Positions 46,720 to 55,884 of a stretch of 64,000 nt of DNA are shown one piece after another. Numbering within the stretch: the stretch's first letter is position 1; each line of letters begins with the position of its first letter. The position numbers and the translations under genes were made by a program. The notes beneath the pieces are model-generated. The model was not told the origin of the DNA and made no database searches. It saw only the letters and a program-made list of their open reading frames with translations. The stretch is from Diplosphaera chodatii (taxonomy: Eukaryota > Chlorophyta > Trebouxiophyceae > Prasiolales > Stichococcaceae): contig JAALGY010000017.1 in NCBI GenBank assembly GCA_032358165.1, positions 1,178,001-1,242,000 of the forward strand, written 5' to 3'.

Positions 46720-48439
46720 TGGCGCGGGCAGCATTGGACCTGGCGTCCAAGACGTACCTGGTGACAGGTCTGCACTGGATCACTCGGCATGTTATGACAA
46801 TTAGCCAATCCTGCCGCGACCATGTGCATCGGTCTGACTCGTTTGCCGCTTGCCATGCATAATTTTGATGACACTGTGTTGATCCTGCACAGACCACATG
46901 CACTGGCCTGACTAGTGTGCTGGTTGGCACGCAGGGAGCACAGGTGTGGCGCTTCGACGAACGTGTTGTGTGCATGTCGTGCTGCGCATGCGGGAAGTTG
47001 ACCACCGCGACCATGACGCAAACCTGTTGGCGCATGCAGTTGCCTTACCAACTGATGCAAAGCTCATGGTGTTATCTTCAGATGGTATTGGACTGCACAC
47101 TGCCCAGAAGCTAGCGCGTGCTGGTGCCACGGTGCTGGTGCATGGCAGGTATTTCTTTTCCTCCTACCTGTTTTCAAGGCATGCAAGTAGGTGCTGGTAA
47201 GCTTGTGAGCTCATCTACAGCTACCACCTGGTGAGTCCGCAGGAGCCCAGAGAAGTCGCAGAAGGCGGCGGAGGCCGTCAAATCGGCGAGCGGCAGCGAC
47301 CGTGTGCATGCACTGTCGGCGGACCTGTCGTCGCTCGAAGCCGTTCGCGCCCTGGCAGAGGATGTCAAGGCGGCAGCCCCCGACGGCCTGGACGTCCTGA
47401 TCAACAACGCCGGTTTGTGCCTGCGTGCCACTGCAATCGCAACGTTTCGCCTCTAGTACTCACGTGCATCGGATCGGTCGCATCATGCAAGCCTGCCGAC
47501 TGAACAGCTCCGGTGCACATCACAGGAGTGTTTGCAGAGCGCCACCAGAAGTCAGCGGATGGCCATGAGATGACCTGGGCCGTCAACGTGCTGGCCCCCT
47601 TCCTCCTCACATCCCTGCTGCTGGACTCGGTGCGTGTGGGAGTGCCGCCAGGCAGACCTTCGTGATATTGGAGTGTTTCACAAAGAGAGATATTGGATGC
47701 AAGCCTTCATTGATGACGACATTGCAGGTGAAGGAGCGCATCATCAACGTGAGCTCGATCAGTGCGGGCAGTGACATCGACTGGAACAACCTGAACCAAG
47801 AGAAGGGCTTCAGCAGCCACAAGTAAGTGTGGATCTCATGGAACACCAAGCTTGTGGACCAACATACATTCCAGTCGGCCGAACTCGTATCTGCATCTGA
47901 CTGCAGTGCCTACTCGCTGAGTAAGCTGGCGATGATGATGTTCAACGCGGAGCTCGGCGGGCGGTTATTGAGGGCTGGCTCGAAAGTGACAGCCAACTCC
48001 CTAGACCCAGGTGCTAGTTGGTTTGTGGCTCATGCTATGTTCGCAGTCACGATGACCAGACGCCTGAACTCTGTAAGGTGTTGTTTGATGCAGGCACTGT
48101 GAACACAAAGATGCTGGATGCGGGCTGGGGCATGTGTGGCATCGATATCAAGGTACAAGCTGCTTGACTCCCTCCTGTTGTCTGTTCCGCCTCATCATGT
48201 GACCTCGAGTCGGCTAGGCATGGCGGGAACAGTGCGAAGCTGAGGAGATGGCTGACTGCTTGCAGCAAGCAAACGACGAGTTCTTCCTTGCGACCGACCC
48301 CTCAGTAGCGGACGTGTGCGGCGCGTACTTCACAAACTCTCGGAAGAGCAGCATGCGGCGGCCAGCACAGAATGCCGAGCAGCGGCAGCGGCTTTGGGAC
48401 ATACTGACGGAGCAGACTGGAGCGCAATGGCAGATCTGA
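46720..48439 (+). CDS. Short-chain dehydrogenase/reductase, retinol-dehydrogenase-like
   Basis: NAD(P)-dependent oxidoreductase of the classical SDR family; substrate unknown. Exon 1 (46720-46768) gives MARAALDLASKTYLVT plus one base. A 9-nt microexon (46935-46943) supplies G-S-T. The next exon starts DGIGLHTAQKLARAGATVLV, so the cofactor motif reads TGSTDGIG. Then come SQKAAEAVKSASGSDRVHAL, SADLSSLEAVRALAEDV, LDVLINNAG, HEMTWAVNVLAPFLLTSLLL, IINVSSISAGSDIDWNNLN and AYSLSKLAMMMFNAELGGRL (catalytic Y-x3-K). The last part has NSLDPGTVNTKML and QRLWDILTEQTGAQWQI, stop at 48439. It resembles the RDH11-14/WWOX-like SDR group of plants and algae. It is 216 bases from the head-to-head glycosylase start. 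Confidence 0.87.
46935..46943 (+). other. 9-nt microexon in the SDR gene
   Basis: GGAGCACAG is flanked by an acceptor (GGCACGCAG) and a donor (GTGTGG). Exon 1 ends in phase 1 (ACA G), so the microexon completes Gly (G+GG), adds Ser and Thr, and leaves G to complete Asp with AT. Without it the protein would read VTDGIG and lose the TG-x3-GIG spacing all SDRs need. Confidence 0.78.
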
Positions 48440-48544
48440 AGTGATGTGCTTGCTGGCGTTTGCTTTGATACGGCTACCCCAAACAGCCAACCAAAACAAT
48501 TTTGTAGCACTATCGAACACAGGCACACACCAGCTTGGCTACGT

Positions 48545-48549
48545 TTACA
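48545..48549 (-). terminator. Poly(A) signal TGTAA (reverse strand) after the ABCI11-like gene
   Basis: TTACA on the plus strand, about 170 bases past the stop of the minus-strand ABC gene. Confidence 0.45.
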
Positions 48550-48716
48550 CTGAACGTGTTCTGCAACCGGTATGATGTCGTCGGTGACCTCATTGCTTGC
48601 AATGCTCATTGGGCCCTACAGTTCCTTACGCCAATCCGGTCTGTGCTGCAATATGCCACCGGGCAGCATCTCCCAAGCAGTGTCTACCTGTGCAGCCACA
48701 CGCATAGGTTTCAACT

Positions 48717-50692
48717 TCACGCAGCAACCCTAGTGTATTGCAAGGCACCCGCAAAAGGTAAAGCTGCAGCAGAAGCACGATCCTCAGACATGTAGCCCAC
48801 CTGCTTTGACAGCTCGTGTAGGTCGTGGGACACCACGACGATGGTGCACTCCTGCTTCAGCTTCCCTGCAGCATGATGCAACGTGCCGTCAAGAACATGA
48901 GCTGCATGCCGGTTGGACGAGAACAATGCAACTGGTAACAGCCACAAGCCATTCACTATGGTCGACTCAGTGGCACTCAGCCAAAGTGCTCACCCAGCAG
49001 GTCGGCAATGTCGCCGCGCGCCCGCCAGTCAAGCCCGGCCAGCGGCTCATCCAGCAGCAGGACTGCCGGGCCCCTCGCCTGCATGACGCAACTCTGACAT
49101 AAGTAGCACGGGGCGTCCCATAGTCATACGCCCGTGTGGCCACCTTTGCAGCACAGCCGCCCCGTGTGACCTCTTCAGCAGCTGCCTGCAGCAATGCAGC
49201 AGCGCAGTGCCTGCGGCACTCCGCACCGACGCACCAGCTGCACAGCGAGGGCCAGGCGGCGCTTGTACCCATCTGAGAGCGACGATGGTGCCGCCTGCAT
49301 GCTGATGTGGGTGAGCCCCACTGCCTGCAACACCTGCACATCGGAGCATGTCCCTCGAATCAGACGCTGTGCACACAGCTAGGTCGAGCAGGCTACTTCA
49401 AACCAAATCAGGTCTCAGGCAGGCCAATGGACAAGAGCAGCTGCTCAGGCTTGCAGGCTCAGCTCATGCAGGAAAGGTACCAGCCCACCCTGTTCAGGCG
49501 CAGCGCCATCTGCTGCCGGGTGAGCATGTCCTCCGGGCGCTGCGGCCAGCCGAAGGTCAGCTCCTCGCCAATGGTGCTGCCCTGTAGGGGACAGCGCAGG
49601 GTCGCAACCAGCTATATCCTGCCACATGTCCGACTGCACGGATGTTGGAGATGCTGAGAGCTGCGGCTTGAGCACAACGGTCCGACGGCAGTGGTTTTCA
49701 CCAGGAAGTGGCGCTCTGGGAACTGGAACACGAGCCCTGTCTGCGCCGTCCGCGCTGCGGCTGCGCTTGCGCTGCGGCCACCGTGACCAGGCGTGCTGCC
49801 GTTGCCGCCGCCGGCTGCAGGAGGCGCCCCAGCGGTGCCTGCTGCGTGGCCGGTGCCATTGCTGCCGTTGCTGCCAGCGGCTGTGGCAGGCACCCCCAGA
49901 GCAGCAGGCCCTATGCAGACTGCGCCGCTGTCCTGCTGGGCTAGGCCCCCGATGATCTTCAGCAAGGTCGTCTTGCCCTGCAGGGGGAACGCTGCAGTGT
50001 GTGCTTGATGAACATTATTGACCAGACAAACAAGGGGTTGCACAGCGTTGAACATGGACTGCAGCTCGGAGTCTGGAGGGCGTGCATGCAAAGCAGCCGC
50101 CGACCACCACCTCCTCACCGAGCCACTGCTGCCATAGATCAAGCCCATGCTGTTGGCAGGCAGCTGCATGCTGATGTCCTTCAGCAGTGGGGCGGGCGTG
50201 CCTGGAAAAGCATGGCAGCACGGCATGTACCAATCTGTGACTGCCTGCGACACTCCGGTGTGGTGCGCAAATCACACATCGAAGTGTTTTGCCTGTACCT
50301 GGCGGATGGTATGAGACCCCGTTGACGCCCAAGGCTGCGCCGCTGGGTGTTCCCTGGCTGGTCTGCCCCTGCTGCATCATCTGCCCCAGCATGTTGAAGA
50401 AGCTGCTCATGGCGCCAGCGTCCGTGCTGCCAGCTGCAGCTCTGCAAACCGTCCAGCTGCGCTCCCCTGAGCGCCATGTGCTGAAGGGAGGGCATCCACT
50501 GCAGCTGGTCTCTGTTGCCACATGTGCGGCTCTACGGAGTATAGCTGCATCATTGCTGTGCTGCGTATGCACAGCTGGCCTGCCGCTGCTGCTGATGGGG
50601 CTGATGGCCTGCGTGCCAGCATGTCGACCAGGCAGCCTGCTACCTCTGTGCAAAGGGCTGCCAATGCTGCTGCTGAGCGAAATTTGCACCAT
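48717..50692 (-). CDS. ABCI11: ABC transporter ATP-binding protein, plastid ABCI11/NAP14 type
   Basis: Stand-alone ATPase of a plastid ECF-like transporter; in plants it is linked to metal homeostasis in the chloroplast. ATG at 50692 gives MVQISLSSSIGSPLHRGSRL, a Ser/Arg-rich transit-peptide-like start. FFNMLGQMMQQGQTSQG and ALGVNGVSYHPPG precede PLLKDISMQLPANSMGLIYG. Walker A GSSGSGKTTLLK is split by an intron after GSSGS (about 50115/49978). LGLVFQFPERHFL-type Q-loop text (TGLVFQFPERHFL, about 49735) and IGEELTFGWPQRPEDML follow. Next come the signature SLSDGYKRRLALAVQLV, Walker B AVLLLDEPLAGLDW and the switch IVVVSHDLHELSKQV, with the stop at 48717. A Gly/Ala/Ser/Asn-rich insert of about 55 residues lies between Walker A and the Q-loop. 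The signature Ser-Asp-Gly replaces the usual Ser-Gly-Gly. The start codon is the best in-frame choice, not proven. Confidence 0.85.
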
Positions 50693-50838
50693 CCCGGGCA
50701 GAGTTTTGATGCACATCAGCCAAACAGTGCTACCAAGTCTTCGTCTGTCTCCTCGGGCTGGTGCGGCGCCACTGCAGCAGGCAAGCCTAGTGCCTGCAAA
50801 TGGTGACACAGGAGTTGCACATCGACATCGCACGAAGC

Positions 50839-51268
50839 TCACATGTGGAGCTTTGATGGCATGGACTTGTATGCACTGTGCTTCCTGAGCACGCGCACCT
50901 TGCGCATCAGCTCCTGCACTTGCGCCTCGTGCCGTGCAATGGCCTTCTGGTACTTCAGACCGCGCTTTGCCTGCGTAGCGGGGTCGGCCGCCGCCCCAGC
51001 CTTGACAGCTGCAGCTCTGGCCTTGGCCTTCTTGACCTTGCGGCTCTTCTTTGCGACCTTCCCAGTCTGCGTTCTCAACTGATCCACACGTCTGATCGTT
51101 GCTTGTGACCTCTTGAAATCTGCGCTGAAGCACCGACGGCCTGCAGGTGCAGCGCCACATGCATGTGTTTGTGGTGCGCACCCGAGTCGTGGACCCGTCG
51201 TTGTCAGCACCAGCGGCGTTGAGTGACGCTAGGCTTCTAAGCTGCTGCCTCACGACACGGCTTGACAT
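50839..51268 (-). CDS. Small basic protein, unrecognised
   Basis: ATG at 51268 gives MSSRVVRQQLRSLASLNAAG, mitochondrial-presequence-like. A GTGCTG donor after about 51208 joins in phase 1 to RRCFSADFKRSQATIRRVDQ. The rest is very basic and helical: TGKVAKKSRKVKKAKARAAA, KRGLKYQKAIARHEAQVQEL and MRKVRVLRKHSAYKSM, stop at 50839. That makes roughly 120 residues. The product may be a nucleic-acid-binding or mitoribosome-associated protein by composition only. It lies 147 bases upstream of the ABCI11-like start on the same strand. It could in principle be that gene's 5' exons, but the reading frame and stop argue for a separate gene. Confidence 0.5.
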
Positions 51269-51697
51269 CTAACGATGCAGAAAACGCTACTTCAACAATC
51301 AATACCGCCGTGCTGCATGTGCTGTGAGGCACACTTTGTAAGCCTGTCCAATGTTTATTGTTGTGCAGCTCGATATGCCGTCGACACGCAGCATAAGATG
51401 CTACCTTCTGCTGCCTGCGTACGGATTTGTGGTGGCTTCATGTGGAATGGCTTCTAGCCTACATGCCTGCCAGCCTAGCACCACCTAATCATCCTTGATG
51501 AGCACGTCCCTGCTCAAACTCTTGCGCAAACGAAGAGTTGTTCTGGCAACGCCACCGTCACGGTCACGAAACGTGACATAGCGGATCTGCTCAGCAGCAT
51601 AGCATTGTCCGTGCCGCAGGAGTTGCACCCTTCCGCCGCGCTTGCTTCGCTATTACCTCTGCGTTGTGGCTCACTAATCGATTGCCCAGGCTGCATT
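51269..51697. other. Divergent region upstream of TFIIF beta
   Basis: About 430 bases between two head-to-head ATGs. An in-frame extension upstream of the TFIIF ATG exists but only from a TTG codon, so it is treated as 5' UTR. Confidence 0.4.
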
Positions 51698-53354
51698 ATG
51701 TCCAACGGCACCGCGCTTGACGTGTCATCGTCAGACAAGAAACTGTGGCTCGTCAAGCTCCCGCCCATGGTGGCGCAGCGCCTTCACGCAATGGCTGCAG
51801 AGGGTGGCAGCGGTGCCGATCCGGCTGGCCAGCCGGTCGGGCGCGTGCGCGTGACACACAACACCACGCAGGTTCTGCATGTTCTGAGTGTGTCAGCTCA
51901 CATGCCAGCATGATGAAAAGGTTGCAGTGAGTGCTGCAAGTCTGGCGCCGAGTCTCCGACATGCTCTACTGCGCACTGCAGAGTTCTTCGGACTTCAGGC
52001 TTGAGCTGGACCCGGCAAAGTTCCCCAGCATACCGAAGGAATTCAACATGCGCCCGCATGCGGATGGTGTGCAGCATGCGTACTGCTTCAACAGGCAGAG
52101 CAGCGGCAGCATCGGTGCGCCAGCAGAAGCAGTGATCAAGCAGCAGGCATCGATGCAACCCCTGCTGGCAATGCATGCGCCTATGTCACAGCTGATCATA
52201 CTGTTGACGTGTTGACATCTTTCGCAGGTGTCGAAGGGCGTGTGGACCAGCGCTTTGACGTGGAAATGCTGAGGGCAGCGCAGGGCGGGGTACGCTTGAC
52301 TTTCGTCTGGCTTTGGTGGCTGCGGACCGGTCTGTCTGAGCCTATGTGCAGCATACTATCTCGACGCTGAGGCAGCGCTGTCCATCGTCTGCAGTTGGAC
52401 CCGCAGTACCGCTCGCTGGCGCGTGACCGGTCACAGGCGGCTGGCAGGAAAACACGTGTCATGCAGATCATTGATGACCCGCGCAACCTGCTGCTGCGCC
52501 CCATGCCTGTCGGCTACATGAAGCGCAAGGTGATGCTTCATTTCAATCCGGCTGCTGCTGCGGGTGGCCGGAGTATCCCGTCGCCCAGCAGTTTCACTTG
52601 ATGCTGCTGTGTCTCTTAGGCAAGCTTCTGGACTGATGCGTTTACACATAACGAACCGTCTCCATACCACTTCTAGTAATTGTAGCCAAGGCACAGCATG
52701 CTTGGCCACTGTGCCTGCGGAGCAGCTCAATGTTGGCAATGCAATGCTGACAGTGTGATGTCTGGATCAACAGACGGAGAAGGTGACCGATAACAAGCGG
52801 CTCCGCATGGAGCGCGATGCGCTGGAGAACATGCTGTTCGGCCTGTTCGAGAAGCAGTCGACCTGGTCCTTTGTGCAGCTGCAACGGGAGACTGACCAGC
52901 CTGCGCCCTGGCTCAAGGTGCGGCTGTTGCCCTGTAGCGCCCCCACCCTCTGTACCCTTTGTTGCATGCACATTGTGCACCCAAATGTGTGCAGCCAGCA
53001 CCCACATGCAGAAGGAGCTGTCTTAATACATCTTGCCACGGTGGCTACGCTGGCGTGGCACATCTACCTCACCAAACATGCATGACGCTGAGTATGTTGC
53101 CCGGGCTTGCAGGAGGTGCTGGATGGCGTCGCGCTCCTGAACAAGACCGGGCCCAACCGGGACAAATGGCAGGTATATACTGACCTACAGGCCTCACTGG
53201 TGGTCATAAAAGATAAAGCCTTGTTGACATCGTCGCGCCACATGCCCATGGCCGGGTGCAGCAGCGGTTTGGCGGACTTTGGTGCATACTCAAACTGCAT
53301 TCCAATGGCACGCAGGTGAAGCCAGAGTATCGGGGGCAGCATCGCCAAGACTGA
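51698..53354 (+). CDS. GTF2F2: Transcription initiation factor TFIIF beta subunit (RAP30)
   Basis: General RNA polymerase II factor that escorts the polymerase to the promoter. ATG at 51698 gives MSNGTALDVSSSDKKLWLVK then LPPMVAQRL, the conserved N-terminal dimerisation start. VGRVRVTHNTTQ, FRLELDPAKFPSIPKEFNMR, HAYCFNRQ, VEGRVDQRFDVEML and LDPQYRSLARDRSQAAGRKT follow, then MQIIDDPRNLLLRPMPVGYM. The C-terminal winged helix reads RMERDALENMLFGLFEKQST, WSFVQLQRETDQPAPWLKE and VLDGVALLNKTGPNRDKWQ. The last short exon (53316-53354) gives VKPEYRGQHRQD and stops. Block order and the VKPEYR end match animal and plant RAP30. TGTAA lies at 53476. Confidence 0.93.
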
Positions 53355-53475
53355 CAGTCAGCAGTGGGCCTCATGGTGTGCGGCTCAGGATGAAACCATT
53401 GAACCTCGCAGTAGTTGTGGCCATTGTTCAACCGAAGCAGCTTCCACTCGGCTCTGCACTTGTCAGCGCAGGATT

Positions 53476-53480
53476 TGTAA
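53476..53480 (+). terminator. Poly(A) signal TGTAA after TFIIF beta
   Basis: Chlorophyte-type signal about 120 bases past the stop. Confidence 0.5.
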
Positions 53481-53626
53481 GCGGTAGTGTCGTCACTCAG
53501 CGGCGTCCAAAGTCTCCACATTGGACGGCATCAGGCTGCTGTCATCCAGTGCCAGGAAGCCACTGCACCGTCTGCACCGCATATGCGAGTGCGGGGCGTA
53601 GCGTCGCATGCTATCTGTTCCCAAGG

Positions 53627-54845
53627 ATGGGGCTCGCTATGCCAGAATGTGAGGCACAGAGCTGCCTGTCACCAGTGCGGGTGTGCGGATTCGTGTGCTC
53701 ACCTCGCCACGGCGACACCAGCCCCAGCAACAGTCACTACTCCCCCAGCTATTCAGATGGGCACAGCCCAAGCCACCTGAAGAAGGTACCGGCGAGCCCG
53801 CTATCGACTGCTCTGCGGGAGGCTCAGAAGGCAGCAGTCGTCACAAGGCCGAGTGGCCTGCGCAGTTTGAATATCGGCAAGAGCCGCGCTTTTGGTGGCG
53901 GCCTGCGCAAGAGCTGCTCCTCGGGCCAGCTGCAGTCCCTGGCGGAGGAGCGCGAGCTGGAGTCCCTGGGTCTACGGTCCGGGTCCTGCGAATTCCGCCG
54001 TAACAGCACCAGCCCCAGCTCTAGCCACTCAAATCCCATCAGCATCCCCACGCCCAGGTAAATGTCTGCTTCTTTGCCTTCAAGTAGCTAGACGGCGTGT
54101 GTACGCTCTCGGGTTGGCCGACTATGTTGCTTCGAATGCAACGGCTGCGTCCCCTTGTCCGTGAGGCGACTGTAACATCAAGGCGGTATACTGCTCATGT
54201 GAAGCTTACCAAACGGATCACACGCCCTATGATGTGCTCGAGGTGCCAACATTGGTCGATTTGCCTTGCAGGGCGCTGTCGTCCGGCCGGGCTGCCTCCA
54301 GCCACAGCATGGATCTGGATGAGGATCCGCGTGCAGCTTATCAGCATGCGGGATTCGCTGGCCTGTCACAGACGCACTCGTTGCAGCCCGAGTTACAGGT
54401 GGGCCCTGCTTGCCGGGCAGCGGCCAGCGTGCCTGCTGCACCTCATGCACGCTTGCATGCTGTGTTGGAGACTCTCATGGCGACTCGTCGCAATTCTCAG
54501 GCTACCATTGATTCATTGACCTGCGGTGACTTGACAGCCCTACTGTTGCGCTTGATATGGATTAGTTAACCAACAAAGCATCTTGACGTCTTGTAGGGGC
54601 ACAGCCGGCCTGGTCCCCAGCAGCAGCACCTGCCACAGCCACCTAGCGAGAGCCCAGCACCAAGCTGCGCTGATGCAGCCGAGCCGCCGCAGCGTGTGCC
54701 CTCTCCACTTGGCGTGCTGCTGGATGAGCCCGGCGCCGTCTTCATGCTGGAGCCGGCGTCGCTGCCTCGTCATGACAGTGGTCGCATGTGCAAGGACAGC
54801 TGCACTCGCTCCCAGAGCGCTGCCGTCCTGTCAGCGTGCGGCTGA
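53627..54845 (+). CDS. Ser/Pro-rich hypothetical protein
   Basis: No family recognised. The first exon opens MGLAMPECEAQ and is rich in Ser, Pro and His (SPSNSHYSPSYSDGHSPSHL), then LREAQKAAVVTRPSGLRSLN, SCSSGQLQSLAEERELESL and NPISIPTPR at a GTAAAT donor (54060). A second exon gives SSGRAASSHSMDLDEDPRAA then QTHSLQPELQ. A third (about 54598) gives GPQQQHLPQPPSESPAPSC and PLGVLLDEPGAVFMLEPAS, closing RSQSAAVLSACG with the stop at 54843-54845. Phases match across both joins, which argues for a real gene. The product looks intrinsically disordered and possibly phosphorylated. The start is uncertain: further upstream codons are open but lie close to the TFIIF poly(A) site. Confidence 0.5.
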
Positions 54846-55813
54846 GCCCATCCCCCGGGGCAAAGACATGCTCGGCTTGCCACGTGGCAAATGGCCACTG
54901 GCTGGCACGTCCGGCGCTTGCAGCGCTGGCTTTTGGCTTCATCTTGCAGCAGGGCGGGCAGCATATGGGCGGGGTGGGATCACCCTGGCAGCAGCTCGCC
55001 GTCATAACCAATGATTCTGGCATAACATATGTGTATATAGGATCTTTGCGTTGGCGCGCAGTGAACTCTTGCTCCGAGGCAGCAAGTCATTTTGGTGTGT
55101 TCACCGTTCTAACTGCCACTGCCCAATGGCGTGGCCGAGTCAGCTCAGCGGAACTCCTGACATGTGCCATTGGGCACCTGTCACTTCAGCAGAGCTTTGA
55201 GGCTGCACTCGACATTTGCTTGTGTCGAAGCGCTGCTGTGTACGTGTCAATGCGGTTCGTCATACAATTTTCGGGGTGTGTAGGATGTTACAAGATCGGC
55301 GGCTGTGGCCCATGCAGAAGTCCTCGGATTGGAAATGCGTGAGGGACAGTGCAGTTTGGCATGATTGACTTGCTGATGACCAACGTGTCCCATGATGCAA
55401 ATGTAAAACGATAGGAGGGTTTGATGCAGAAGTGGTCGATCGTCAGCAGCATGTTGTAGAGTGCGCACGCGGTGCAACGCACTTGCTTCCAGGTTCTGTC
55501 TGCTCACTGAACGCTTGTCACTCGCATGAAATGCAAATGCCCAACTCTGCTGAGATCTGCAGGCCAGACTGAGAACTACTGCTATTAAGCAAAGCGAGAT
55601 GGGGTGCCCTGTCTCTGCCTGTGCCTATTGCACGTGTGCCAGCTGTGTGCCAACTGCCTAACAAAAATTCGGCATCCTGCTGGGGCCGGCTGCCACCACA
55701 TGCTGCGTGTGGCCTGCTGATCGACCTGCCCCGGCTCATGCTGCTGAGCAGATGCTCACCCTCCAGACCCACTACAGCAAAGACAGCATGCACAGCTCCT
55801 CGCAGGCCTGCGA

Positions 55814-55853
<40 letters not shown>

Positions 55854-55884
55854 GCCATCGTCCTACTGCGATGCTGCCGCACGC
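54846..55884. other. Convergent 3' region between the Ser/Pro-rich gene and TPS
   Basis: About 1 kb holding the 3' flanks of two convergent genes. It contains a (GCT)12 run, and TTACA (TGTAA in reverse) near 55285. No coding block recognised. Confidence 0.45.
55815..55850. repeat. (GCT)12 trinucleotide microsatellite
   Basis: Twelve uninterrupted GCT units, 35 bases past the TPS stop on the minus strand, where it reads as (AGC/CAG)n in the probable 3' UTR. Confidence 0.85.

Noticed and set aside
50015..51268. One 417-codon frame covering both the small basic protein start and the ABC N-terminus
   Set aside because: Between these parts the frame has no family similarity. The basic protein needs another frame after a splice and has its own stop, so two genes fit better.
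51605..51697. N-terminal extension of TFIIF beta
   Set aside because: Opens only from TTG, while an ATG at 51698 sits exactly at the conserved N-terminus.
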